A stretch of DNA of 64,000 bases from Hemicordylus capensis (lineage: Eukaryota > Chordata > Lepidosauria > Squamata > Cordylidae): assembly GCF_027244095.1 (NCBI RefSeq), contig NC_069662.1, forward strand, positions 12,054,501-12,118,500. The letters are read 5' to 3'. Below, piece by piece: positions 41,908 to 53,612 of the stretch. Position 1 is the stretch's first letter. The number at the start of each line of letters is the position of its first letter. The notes under the pieces were generated by a model. That model made no database searches. It was not told where the DNA came from and worked only from the letters and a program-made list of their open reading frames with translations. The translations under genes and the position numbers were made by a program.

Positions 41908-43874
41908 TTGATAAACCCTTATAAATAACTGTCTAATCAGGGGAGTGAGGGGAGACGTTGTGGGAGAAGACAAGGAAGAAAGGATCATGGGAGGTGTATC
42001 TGTGATTCTCAGCTGCATCATACATTTTAACTTAACAAACTAACAGTCAAAGACTCAGATCAACTGCTTTGCTCCACTTAGATCCCACAAACAAAGTCCG
42101 GTCAATGACAGTCCCCTATTTTGCCCCAGACCACAAATCCCCTATGTGCAAAGGGTCATTTAACTTGTTTATTAAAGGGAAATGACCCAATAACAATTGT
42201 GATGGAGGGAAGGAGCACAAACCCTAGCTGATTAGTCCTCCCCTTGTTTGGCTTTGTTGTCCTTTACTCAAGGCTTCTTAAAAGCTACCCTATGAGCAGT
42301 AAAAGAAATAAAATGGTTAATGGTTTTAACTTAATGCATATGAAAGTGTTTGAATCTCCCTTGGTGGGATTGTCTATCTGAAGCAGAGATAGCATCATGT
42401 CTTCCTCTCCTCTAAGGCTGGAAAAGATTACAGTAGTTGAATTCTCACTGGGCATTTAGGACACGGTTGAGAGAAAATCAGAAAGTTCTCAGCAAAGTAC
42501 TCCATTTACTCTTTTGCGCCTTCACCCCTCTCAGCCTCCTGATAAAGGCTGTACTGCAATTCCATTACTAGCTGAGATTCCTTTGACTAGCAGCATACCT
42601 GTTGCCCAGTCTTAAATCCAGACTGGGGTTGCACAGCTTGAACTATGAGCTAGGAATCTCTATTTCAGCTCTCACTTTAGCCATTTATTCAGTGGGTAAC
42701 TCTAGACAAGCTCCTCTCTCTCAGTTTGACCACCATTTGTAGTATGGGGTTGATAATATCACTGTGTCCTAAGAATTGCTTAGGTGATGTGACATGAAAT
42801 ACGGTACTTTGATTACTGGGGGGAAACACTATTTTAACTGATAAAATGTATATTCAGCTAAAAGCAAGAAGACCCAATCAATCTGTATATATAATTAAAT
42901 CTACATTATGTAAAGTGTTTTCAAGGGAAAATATTCTATTCCGTGAAACCTTGGAGGACGGGGCTTCTTTGAAGTTGTTCTCATGACCAGCCTAAACCAA
43001 CCTGGGGCAGCAGGTTGTGAGAAGCAGTGGGATCCCCACAGATCCTGATGCTTCCCACCCGCCTCATGTGAGAGCACGAAGTGCGCTCCCACCACCAAGC
43101 CTTGGATCATCTGTGGGGAAGGTAAGCTCTTTGGAACCTTCCCCGCCCTGCCCACCCCCCCACCCCCACTCTTGGTGATTGTGAGAACTGCCCCTTCATC
43201 TTCAGCAAGTCCATGTACATTTTAGCTCTCTGTGACAAGGCTTTCCCTAGCTCTGTTAGATCTCATAACGCATGCTTCTGAATGGGAGAGTGTTTCTGTG
43301 CTTTCTGGGAAAATAATTTTTCTGGGGTTATTTTGGTAATATGAGGGAGTTCTGGAACCTACCTGCAAAAGTAGCACGTTTCTATCTTTTATGGTGTGTT
43401 CTGAGGCTTTCTTGTTAGGCAGTCAGTGAGGCCAAAGCAGCTTTATATTAGATTTGGAGATTTATTTCATATGTGATTTGTTTTTCTATTTATTTTTATT
43501 ATTTATTTTTAAACAATAAATTGGGGATTCATAATTTAACTTGGTAACATTTAAGGGCACAGTAGCAAGAATGCAGAAAGAATTTACAGGCCAGAGGCAA
43601 TATTCATAAATATCTTCATATCCCTTTTTTGGATATGGTCATGTTTCCATGGCCCCAGATCTGTCTGTTTTAATGGCAACTGTTGGTGTACAACTTGTTT
43701 AGGATAGCTGATATATAATCAAAAATGCGGGGTTCTAGGCAATTGTCAAATGCAATCTGAAATACCTTCCTCCCCTTCATAAGTAACATGCCTAGTTTTA
43801 TTATTCAAAAGAAATAGGTACATAAATGACATTTCCTTGTGATATGTATTAATAGTTTTGTTTCTTTATTCCAG
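41908..43874. other. OR-A proximal upstream / presumed intron (unit 2)
   Basis: No gene recognised. 43150-43530 is present here but missing in unit 1. Ends in TTTCTTTATTCCAG. Confidence 0.45.
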
Positions 43875-44822
43875 ATGGAGACAACCAATGAGACTGGAGT
43901 TAAGGAATTCATCTTACTAGGCTTTGGAGGTGGGCAGCAGAAGCGGTTCCTACTCCTCATCTTTCTCACAGTTCTCTACATATTCACTTTGGCTGAGAAC
44001 ATTGCTGTTATCACCCTGGTGAATCTAGATACCCACTTGGCCCAACTACCCATGTATATCTTGCTGAGCAACTTCTCCTGGCTGGAGATCTGTTATGCGA
44101 CCGCCACAGTGCCCCGTATGCTCTTTGACCTGACAGCCTCTCACAGGACTATCTCCTTCCATGCCTGCTTCCTCCAGTTTTACATCTTCTTCTCTCTAGG
44201 GAGTACTGAATGCTGCTTTCTCTCAGCCATGGCCTTCGATCGCTACTTAGCCATCTGCCAACCACTGCGCTACCCACAAATGATGTCCCGAGATTCTTGC
44301 TATGTCCTGGTGGCTATTTGTTGGGCCCTTGGCTTCCTCTGTAACATTGTCCCAGTGACTTTGTTCTCTAAGTTGTCCTTCTGTGGACCAAACATCATTG
44401 ATAATTTGTTATGCGATCCTGAGCCAATTCTGTCCCTAGCCTGCCCTCCTCTAGGAAACACTCCTCTCATTGCTCAGATTATCAGGGATGTTGGAGTTTT
44501 ATTCAATGTCTTGTTTGTTGTGCTATCCTACAGTGTTGTGATTATCAACCTGATGAAATCATCTAGCCAAGGCAGTTGGGTGAAAGCCTTCTCCACCATA
44601 TCTTTTCACCTGGCAGTGGTCACATTATTCTACAGCTCAGTAGCAGCAATGTATTTAATTCCAGGTGGAGAAAATCAGTCAGAGGTCAATAAGGCAGTCA
44701 CACTCTTCTACACGGCCATCACACCCTTTCTCAACCCCCTGATCTACTGTCTAAGGAACGATCAAGTGAAGGAGGCCTTGAACAGATTGCTGAAGAAGAA
44801 GGGGAGATGGCTGGAGCGATAA
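43875..44822 (+). CDS. Olfactory receptor, family 11-like (OR-A, second copy), 315 aa
   Basis: Complete odorant receptor differing from the first OR-A at 11 residues (T53, Y143, I148, L155, C156, I158, S229, G233, A247, F278, N303). It keeps MAFDRYLAIC, CDPEP, KAFSTISFH and NPLIYCLRN. Y143 restores the SCY seen in the other receptors, so C143 of the first copy is the derived state. C156 adds a cysteine in TM4. The upstream module is at 41171-41701. The third copy at 63614 agrees with this one, not with the first, over the part visible. Confidence 0.95.
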   Translation: METTNETGVKEFILLGFGGGQQKRFLLLIFLTVLYIFTLAENIAVITLVNLDTHLAQLPMYILLSNFSWLEICYATATVPRMLFDLTASHRTISFHACFLQFYIFFSLGSTECCFLSAMAFDRYLAICQPLRYPQMMSRDSCYVLVAICWALGFLCNIVPVTLFSKLSFCGPNIIDNLLCDPEPILSLACPPLGNTPLIAQIIRDVGVLFNVLFVVLSYSVVIINLMKSSSQGSWVKAFSTISFHLAVVTLFYSSVAAMYLIPGGENQSEVNKAVTLFYTAITPFLNPLIYCLRNDQVKEALNRLLKKKGRWLER

Positions 44823-45601
44823 GAATCCATGTGAAATGTGGGGAGGAAAGAAGGTAACCATGTGAAAATACTCAACCACACACCTAAAGTGAAAAAACTC
44901 AACTTGCATCCCAGAAACATGGGCAGATGATAGCAGCCTAGATTCCATTGGCAATATAGAGGTATGGCCTTCGTTTATCACAACAGTATCTCCATTTCCA
45001 GGTGCCCATTCAAACAGTTATCCCGTTCTGAGTGCCTATACCTCCAAGTAGAAGCCCAGGATAGAAAAGGAATTATGTTGATGTGCCATTCCCCCTGTTT
45101 CCCAACTTGTCTCCATGCTTGAATTCTTGGAGGTGGTTTCAAGAATGGCATTGAAGACATCAGGCCTTTTGATCTTGGGATACTTCGACCTCAAACTATT
45201 TGTCCTATTGTGTTTTTATAGTTTGTTTATATACTTGTTGTTGGTTGGTTGGTTGGTTTGCTAAGTGCTGTGCTGTGGTCTGTCCTTCAAGTGGATAAGA
45301 AGGGCCCTTTATACTCCTAAACAGAAAGGAGTCAGTTTCTGACTAGTAGCTATGTGTATCCACCAGTCTTTGTTTCACCCATGATCTGGGTCTGGTAAGG
45401 GGCATCCTTTTAATCCACTAACAAGAATGAAATGGATGTGGTTGGGTGGAAGGAGTCTTGGGGGAGATACCATGAGATGAATCCTCACGCTATAAACAAA
45501 CCAAGGGTTTTCTGAACATGTGATAAAGTATTCTTTAGTTACTTGAGAGTGTTACAAAGTAAGCTAAAGGAAAGCACACAGCACATCAAGCTAACCCTGG
45601 G
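44823..45601 (+). other. OR-A 3' flank (unit 2)
   Basis: Aligns with 25079-25865 of unit 1. No gene is recognised. Confidence 0.45.
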
Positions 45602-45626
45602 GTTATTAATTGGGTTGTGCATTTTG

Positions 45627-45657
<31 letters not shown>

Positions 45658-47752
45658 GGCCCAAATCCGAAACACCCCTATTTTGTTCTTTGTTCAAAAT
45701 CAGCCAATCCGAAAGACCCCAATTTTGTTCTTTGTTCAAAATTGCAAAATCTGAATCTGAAACTTTTTGGATTTTAAAAAATATCCCTGGGGCAAAACTA
45801 GTGGGTGGGGTTGGTAGTGCCCAATGGGTGGAAGCTACCACCCAAATTTCAAAGGAATTGGGTAAAGGGCTGATTTTTTGTGAATTTATGAAGTTTAAGA
45901 TTTTTCCCATTGGGAATAATGGAGGTTTCAGCAAAAGTATAGCTTCACATCGGGGGAACGGGGGTGGCACAGAGTAGAGTAGGGTGGCTGGTAGTGCCCA
46001 GTGGGGGCAAGGAAGCTGCCAGAATTATTTCAAAGGAATTGGGCAGAGGGCTGATTTTTAGAGATTTAATGGAGTTTACGTGTCTTTAAGGTTCTTCCCC
46101 ATAGGGAATGATGGAGGTTTCAGCAACCCCATAACTGCACTTGTGGGTGGCCCAGAGCGAGTGGTGGTGTAGACCGAATAGGGTACCAACCACCCCCATG
46201 GGTGGCTAACCCATGGGGTACTGGGTTCTGTTGTTTCTGAGGTGTTTTGAGTGTAGATTCTCTGGTAGCATATGAGAGTGGATTCATGGTTTGTAATTGA
46301 AAATCTCATACGCTACCAGAGAATCAACACTCAGAACACCTCAGAAACAACAGAACCCAGCAGCCCATGGGTTAGCAACCCATGGGGGTGGTTGGCATCC
46401 TATGTGCACTACACCACCACTTGCTCTGGGCCACCCAGTGCCCCCCAGGTGGAGTTATGGGTCTGCTGAAACCTCCATTATTCCCTATGGGGGGGAAATC
46501 TTAAAAATGTGTAATCCTCAAAAATTCCTAAGGAATCAGCCCTTTGCCCTATTTAGAATCTGGGTGCACCACCCCTTGGGGCACTGCCACCCAACCCACT
46601 GTTTTGCCCCTGAAGCCCCCATAAACAAGTTGAAAGAGTGAAGAGAATGATGAACAACAGCAACACTTAATTTTTTGGCACAGTTATTTGAGAATTTTGC
46701 AGCGGGTGTGAGCCTGTCCCTGTGGCACTATCACAGTGGCACAACCCATTTGTGGGTTCAAGCACTCTTTCAATAAAAATGCTCCCTCCCCATGGAACAG
46801 TGACCACAGGTCACTTGAGATAGCAAGATAGACCAATGACCTGCCTTGGTACTACGGAACAGCTTCAAATGTTCATTTAACTGGAGTGAGCTGTAGCCCA
46901 AATAAATCAGCCCATTGTTGAGATTTATCATCACTGCATTTAATAAAGTGCAAAACCATACATCATGGTTACAAGAAAGAGAAACACAACTAAGATTCCT
47001 GGGGATGTCAAAAGATTGACAGGGGTATCCCCCCCTCCTTTTGTCTCTTGTAGTCCCATGTGGATGACCTGTCCCTGCAGTGACAAAAGTTGTGAACCAC
47101 TGGCTTAGATATCATGTCCCACCAAATTACATTGTGGCCTAAATTACATTAGACTGCTCAACTTGGGCAACAAAACTTAGACACCACTATAACTCATAAA
47201 AATCAGGGGTGGGGGAACCCAAAATAGCTCTTCAAAAGACCCCTGAACAAGTCAAGAGATTCTTTCTAAACCTTTGGAAAGAAAAACCTGTGTAATTGCA
47301 GAACTTTCCTACCCAGCTTCTGGAAAAGCTTCTCCACGCAACTTATACCATGGCTTTTAGCAAGAGCTTTGGAATTGCATTGAGCTCCCAAAGATATTTG
47401 GGTATTTCTGTCTCAAAATGCTGTCTTCCAAATCCCTTTGCAAGGTCAGTTTGCATTTCAATCACACTGAATACAACACATACTTAACTAAACCATTCAT
47501 GCCCAACAAGGAAGTTCTGCCAGCTTTTTGCATATGTTATCTTCTGCTAATCACTCAGTGCCTCAGCTGGAATCACTGAGTCAGAGAAGTCAATTTCAAT
47601 TGCAACGCTTTTCTGAAGAACAAAGCGTTCAGGTCCAAAACAGAGTCATTTTGATTTGGAAACAAAAATCTGTTTTTTAAACCTCCGGAATTGCCATTTC
47701 CGGGCACAAAATGTTTTGTACCCGAATCAAAATGTACAAACCTAGTTATTAT
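45602..47752. mobile_element. Foldback hAT-like element, unit 2 only
   Basis: The element is 45610-47744 (2,135 bp), ends TTGGGTTGTGCATTTTG and the inverse of TAGGTTTGTACATTTTG. It is flanked by GTTATTAA and GTTATTAT (7 of 8 match); unit 1 has one uninterrupted GTTATTAT (25873-25880). It contains a long palindrome (46091-46500) and tandem blocks with AATGGAGGTTTCAGCA. No transposase frame. Confidence 0.8.
46091..46500. repeat. Long inverted repeat, arms about 185 bp
   Basis: Left arm 46091-46276 and right arm 46305-46500 are reverse complements with scattered mismatches and a 28-base loop. Landmarks: GGGTTCTGTTGTTTCTGAGG and its inverse, TCTCTGGTAGC and its inverse. Confidence 0.9.
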
Positions 47753-48163
47753 CCATTATTTATAATGTAACTCAGAGTCTCTTTCCTTCAGTAGCGATTC
47801 TAACTAAAGACTAACAATAACGTAGCAGGTCTCAATGCTCAAACATCTAGAAAGAAAGAAAATTCTCCTCAGAGCTAACTGCCAAAAGCAACTCAGAAAA
47901 ATAACTGTCCATAAGCAACTGTTTTCCCACCATCACCTCAGCATTCTATTTGGAGGAGGGAACTCTTCTTTTGATTGGCAGCCCTTGGAACCACTCTTCT
48001 AGCTCTGTCGAATCCCTTTTGTTACAGCCACTTTGAGTCACCTTTGTCAAAACAAAAAAGGCCCCCAAAAAAGGGCAGCATATACATCTTTTAAAGTAAA
48101 ACAAATACAACATAGAATAAAACAAATGTATTTACATCTGAACAACAAGAGCACCCTCCCCTC
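47753..48163. other. Duplicated intergenic DNA, unit 2
   Basis: Aligns with 25881-26010 and 27631-27916 of unit 1; the hAT insertion is absent. No gene is recognised. Confidence 0.45.
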
Positions 48164-48471
48164 CACTAAGGCAGGGGTTCTTAACCTGGGATCATGGATG
48201 CCCTGAGGGGTTCATGAGGAATGTCCAGGTGGCCCATGGAAAATCTTGGCTGCTCTGAATTTAATTTGCTTCCTGTTGAGCCAGAATAAAGTTCTGGAAA
48301 ATAGCTATCCTGAGTACCATACACACACACACACACACACCACTATTTGTTTTACTGAATTCTTGTGAAAATATATAAATAGCAGGTGGGGTGGTGGTGT
48401 CCATGGATAAAACCTGAGGATCTGGGTGGCAGGGGATAGGTACAAAAAGGTTACGAAACCCTGTACTAAGG
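48164..48471. mobile_element. hAT MITE (unit 2 counterpart)
   Basis: Element 48172-48463 corresponds to 27925-28183 but keeps about 30 bases lost there. CACTAAGG/TACTAAGG flank it. Confidence 0.8.
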
Positions 48472-49153
48472 TGTTCTGCACAGCCCATTTAAGATGCCCC
48501 AAAATTAATCAGGGCAAAGGGTCAGGAAGGAACAAAACAGTTGCTTAGCAACCATATTCTATTCACTTTGAGAAGGGGAATAAAAAGCACATGTGATGTC
48601 CAGGAAGATTCCCTTGGAGTCATTATTATGGAATAAATAAATAAAGTGACTTCCCTCCTCTCTTATGTTAGTTCCAATTGTGTACTTTTGTGCGTTCTGT
48701 AAAATGTAATGATAATATGTAAGCAAATATGTAAACATCATTCATTTTTCACCTACTTTCCTCATGGAAAGTAGTGTTCTGAGACTGTCTTACTGTCACT
48801 CATGTGCCAATTGTGCAATAAGCAAGGCATATTGTTTTCGTTCAGCATTTATTTGCTGACCACTTGAGGGCTACCACTTGTAGCCCTTTAAGAAAGAAAA
48901 AGATTGGAGCAAGGCTTCCTCTGCTGCATTAGTCTGCCATTTCAAAAACATTTTTCTGCATTTATTTATTTATTTTGCTTTGATGAACATGACCTGCTTT
49001 TGTTCAGCACTAAATCACATCTTACCTGTTAGCTTACATTCAAAGAAGTAAGGCTATGCTATACTTGCTGCAGAAAGATTCTCCCCCACACATCCTCCAG
49101 ACACACATGTGCCATCTGTAACCACCCTAATACCTTGAAATGGGAGCAAAGAG
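48472..49153. other. Older duplicated block up to the junction
   Basis: Aligns with unit 1 up to 29412. The solo LTR site is empty (48732-48736), and 48830-48940 carries DNA not seen in unit 1. Ends at the junction with the third unit. Confidence 0.5.
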
Positions 49154-49836
49154 CACAATGGAAATAAAGGGTGAGTTGCTCCCACTGGGAGAAGAAGAAA
49201 GCCAGCTGACCATTCATGGAAATGAGAGGGGCACTCAGGGGAGGGAAGGGGGAATAGGAAAGCTTGTGACTTGGGTCTTTATCTCCTTGGGACTTATAGC
49301 CTTCTTTAGGAAACCGCAGTTCTATAATGGGGTTGTGTGAATCGATTCAGGTACAAAACAATCTGTACTCAAATCTACCTATTTGGGGTGATTTGTGGAC
49401 AAAACATATCACCCTTGTATCAGCTGGTCAAAGACCGTAAATAAATACTAAACTAAACTATCACCCCTGTGCTAGCTGGCCAGATTTGGGTCCAAAACAA
49501 ATGGCCCAGATTTCGGACCTGAAAAATTTGTAGATTCAGACCTCCACTTTGTGGCGACCCCTCTTGCTGTCTCCATTTTGTAGCAATAAATTCTTTTGAA
49601 AACCCTGCCCTCCCAAGCTTCAGATTGGTGACAACGAGTGTGCAACGATCAGCTGGCGATTCCCGCCTGGTTCCAGATTGGCTTGTTACCATTCAAATCT
49701 TGTGTTGCCATGGGTGACTGACCCCGCATTGGCTAGAGGGTCAAAAGAAGGGCTGAGGGTGGGGGGAGTTCAAAGGAGGGATTTTCAAATGTTCTTAAGG
49801 AGGCAGCCAACCACCATTTTGCCTTTCTGCCTCGTG

Positions 49837-49837
<1 letters not shown>

Positions 49838-49880
<43 letters not shown>
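49838..49880 (+). repeat. (GA)n microsatellite, copy
   Basis: Two bases shorter than its counterpart at 30098. Confidence 0.9.
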
Positions 49881-49884
<4 letters not shown>

Positions 49885-50056
49885 TAAGTGATCTCATAAG
49901 CTTATTTTACTTAAGGAAAGTGTGTGTGGGGTGTGTGTGTGTGTGTATGTGCATTATGGTTGTAGATCAGCACTTCCTATCTTCCCAAACAGTTGCTGCA
50001 GCCAGAGATGGTGACCACAGTATTTTGAGTGAAAGGTTCTTCTAATACATCATCAA

Positions 50057-50347
50057 AAGCTTGTGGTCTTGTGGTAGAAAACATGAATTGTTCCCTTTCC
50101 TAAGCAGGCACCACCCTGGTTTGCATTTGAATAGGAGACTATATGTGTGAGCATTGTAAGATATTCCCCTTAGGGGATGGGGCTGCTCTGGGAAGAGCAA
50201 AAGGTTCCAAGTGCCCTCCCTGGCAGCATCTCCAAGATAGGACTGAGAGGGATTCCTGCCTCCAACCTTGGAGAAGCCGCTGCCAGTCTGTGTAGACAAT
50301 ACTGAGCTAGATGGACCAGTGGTCTGACTCAGTATAAGGCAGCTCCT
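50057..50347 (+). repeat. 5S rRNA-derived SINE (copy of 30318)
   Basis: Same sequence as 30318-30608. Confidence 0.8.
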
Positions 50348-50909
50348 AAGCCACCACAGAACCTCCTCCTTAATGCACAGCATACATTTAGTTGCTCAAA
50401 GGGGTCTATCTTTAGCAAACATTGAAATCAAGAAAACAACTAATCCCTATGGAAATTTATGTGTTTTTCCATTGCAGACAGAGGCAGCCTGTCTCCAGAC
50501 AGATGCTGTTTTGGGGATCAGTAAATGATGTTGAAGGACACATTCCCAAGTGCCACTAAATATTTATCACAAGCACTCCAGGCTTGGTCTGGAATACGGG
50601 TTCAGTTCATTCCATTTCCTCACACATCACACACAGGCCGCACATGAGCACCGCCAGAAGCACAAGAAACAAGAGCCATCTATTCACTGTCCCTGCCCCT
50701 TGAGTTCCAATACAAGGACTGCAATGAGGTGAATCAACTTCCTGCTGGATGAACCAACACATTGAATGCCGCTGAAGAACAGAAAGAAGAACCATGTGGG
50801 ACTAAGGCAAAAGGGATGAGAATCATAGAGTGGCAGATTTCAATCAATGCCACTTTAAAAAATATTGTACTTCCTCAAGGACACATTGATAGACCATTAT
50901 AAAATTCTG
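50348..50909 (+). promoter_or_regulatory. Conserved OR upstream module (second OR-B)
   Basis: Same as 30609-31170 by eye, so both OR-B genes should share control. Confidence 0.6.
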
Positions 50910-52950
50910 CCTGGGGCGGGGGCAGCGGGAGAAGACAAGGATGGGGGAAGAATCGTGACAGTTGTCTGTGATTCTCAGCCTCAACCTTCATTTTAATTTT
51001 AATTGACATCTAAAACAGCTGCTTTGCTGCACTCAGACCCTGCAGATGCTACTGTCTTTCACAATGGTCACCTTCCAGCCCCAGACCCCAGATGTCCTAT
51101 TTGTAAAGCGTCACTAAATTTATTTATTAGAGACCATTGAAAGACCCTTATGTCAAGGGTGTTGGTCCCTCATCTCAAAATTTGCTGGCTCCTTCAGTGA
51201 ATGCATAAGGTAAATGAAAGTCATTCCTGATCACCAGTGTGTCTGTGAAACGTCCAGAGAAATAGGGTTTTGTTCTTAAAGGTAAATATTAATTTGTATT
51301 AGACGATATTACTACATACTCCAGTATCTACCTTCTCTCTTAGAATAAATGGCATGCTGTGGTAATGACTCAGAGGACAACTGACGGTTGCAGCAGAGTG
51401 GGCTGAATAAGTCACATGCTATTTTGATTCTGGTGACCAAATAAAGATTGGGATGGAGGGAGGGAGTATGAGATTTAGATAACTGATCCCCTAAATAATG
51501 GTGTAGTCAGCTCATCTTCCCCTTGCTAGTTTTGTGGTCATAGGAACATAGGAAGCTGCCATATACAGAGTCAGACCCTTGGTCCATTTAACTCGGTATT
51601 GTCTACACAGACTGGCAGCGGCTTCTCCAAGGTTGCAGCCAGGAGTCTCTCTCAGCCCTATCTTGGAGATGCTGCCAGGGAGGGAACTTGGAACCTTCTG
51701 TCCTGTACACAGCTTCTTGTGTGTTGAATTCAGACAATGACTGGTATATGCTCTGATTATGATCAAAGGCAAATCATTAACAATTTTATCCCCCCCCCAC
51801 ACACACATTATCTTTACCTGGTCGTTCGGAATAATTTTATGTTGCTTTTTTGCTTGCAGATAAAACTCCTTCCATTACGTATAAGGTGGCTGCTCTATTG
51901 CTATTAGGACTCGACAGCAACTAACTTCCTGTCCTGTCCTCTAGATTCTTGGCTCGGTAGGGATGTTGGATAACAGCTATCTTTATATGCAAATGGAATT
52001 TGTCCTTCTGATTGTTATTATTGTTATTTCATGTATTCTTTTTATTCGTACTTTTCTGCAACATTTTAAATTGTATTGCTGATCTTTGATCGTTGATAGT
52101 AATAAACTGAAACTGAAACTATTCCCCCCCCCCCAATTTTCGGGAGTTTTTTTCACTGATCTTTGCCCCTTTTACAGCCTCCAGGAACTTAACCCCCACC
52201 CCATTCCTGATGCCTTAATGCCCCGTTATCCATGGTTCTATAATCCACGGTTGGAGCGGAGAAAGGAACCCCCACAGATAATGGTTTCAACAGTACATCT
52301 CTGTTCAGCCTTCATATAAAGCCTTTGCTGCAATTAGCAAAGGAAAACACAGAGGACTATCCAATGAACTGCAGGACACAAATGCCCAGTTCTTCATCCT
52401 GGGGTTGCACAGCTTGAGGTACAAAGTGGAAGTCCACAGTTCAACTCAGTTCAGCCATGAAATCAATGGGTGATTCTAGGCAAGCTCCTCTCTCTCAGTC
52501 AGGCCCCTCTTTCTAGTAGGAAGGTGATTGTATCACTGGGATTTCATAACGATCGCTTCGGTAATTTTACATAAAATGGTTTTATGACAGAACAAAAGGA
52601 TTATTTAACTGATGAAATATATATTCAGCTAAAAGAAAGAAAGCCAAATCAATCTATACATATAATTAGCACAAAATGGTATAAATTATTTCAAGGGAAC
52701 ATCTTGTATCCCATGATTCATTTCAAGAGGGGAAAAATAGCTTCATGTGGCACTATCTAAAGCTCATTTATATGATCTTTGGAGAGGTATTTCACATATG
52801 ATTTGTTTTTCTAATTATTTTGAAACAAAATTGGACTTAAATTATTTAGCCTGGTGATATTTCAGTACTCCATAACAAGAGGGCAGGCAAATTCCACTGG
52901 AACATGAGGCAATATTCACAGAAAGTTGCAAAGGTCCTTTCTTGAACATA
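50910..52950. other. OR-B presumed intron, copy
   Basis: Copy of 31171-33211, including the truncated SINE at 51539-51702. No gene is recognised. Confidence 0.45.
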
Positions 52951-53102
52951 ATCTATATCAGGGGTTCTCAACCTTGGGTCCCCAGATGTTGCTGGACTTC
53001 AACTCCCATAATCCCCAACCAAAGACCACTGGGGCTGGGGATTATGGGAGATGAAGTCCAACAACATCTGGGAACCCAAGGTTGAGAATCCCTGATCTAT
53101 AT
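52951..53102. mobile_element. hAT palindromic MITE (copy of 33212)
   Basis: Element 52959-53094 with ATCTATAT on both sides. Confidence 0.85.
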
Positions 53103-53350
53103 AATTAATTCTCCAAGACATGCTGGTGGGGATGCGTGGGGATGCGTGGTGGAACTCTTGCGAGAATGGCGGGACCCTCGCAAGAGTTCCTGACTTTGGG
53201 CGGGCAGTGGAGCCTGGGTGCAGAGGAGGCGTGAGGAGGCAGCTGGCTGGCAGCAGGATGAGGTGGTGGCAGGTTGGCCGGAGGCAGCTGGCAGGCGGGC
53301 GGGTAGGAAGGGAGAACTAGGGGTGCTGATGCTCTGTGCTCAGTCAGCTC
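53096..53350 (+). mobile_element. Helitron-like element (copy of 33357)
   Basis: Same as 33357-33611. Confidence 0.4.
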
Positions 53351-53612
53351 GTTGTATTTAAATATTTCACCAGAGCTGTCTTTTTTTTACTGGTAATTGT
53401 TGGTGCTTTCATGTTTATAGTATAATTTGTTTATAATTGAAAAGAGTGCTGCTACTAGGCAGTTATCATGTACAATATGAAATACATGGGGGAGGACCTT
53501 GTTGCCCCCCACAAGTGGCATATGTGCTTAATACTTCTGCTTCTAGAGAAACAAAAGGGCATGATAACATGTTCTTATGGCATGTGATGATGGCTCTGTT
53601 TTCTGATTCCAG

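Larger units (their letters stand above)
29413..49153 (+). repeat. Segmental duplication, first copy (19,741 bp)
   Basis: Carries OR-B (33874) and the second OR-A (43875). It is repeated from 49154 to the window end at an offset of 19741, falling to 19739 after the GA run. I found one difference, one GA dinucleotide at 30098-30141 against 49838-49880. Left of 29413 the two places differ at several per cent, so the boundary is sharp: last mismatch 29412 (c) against 49153 (g). Confidence 0.92.
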
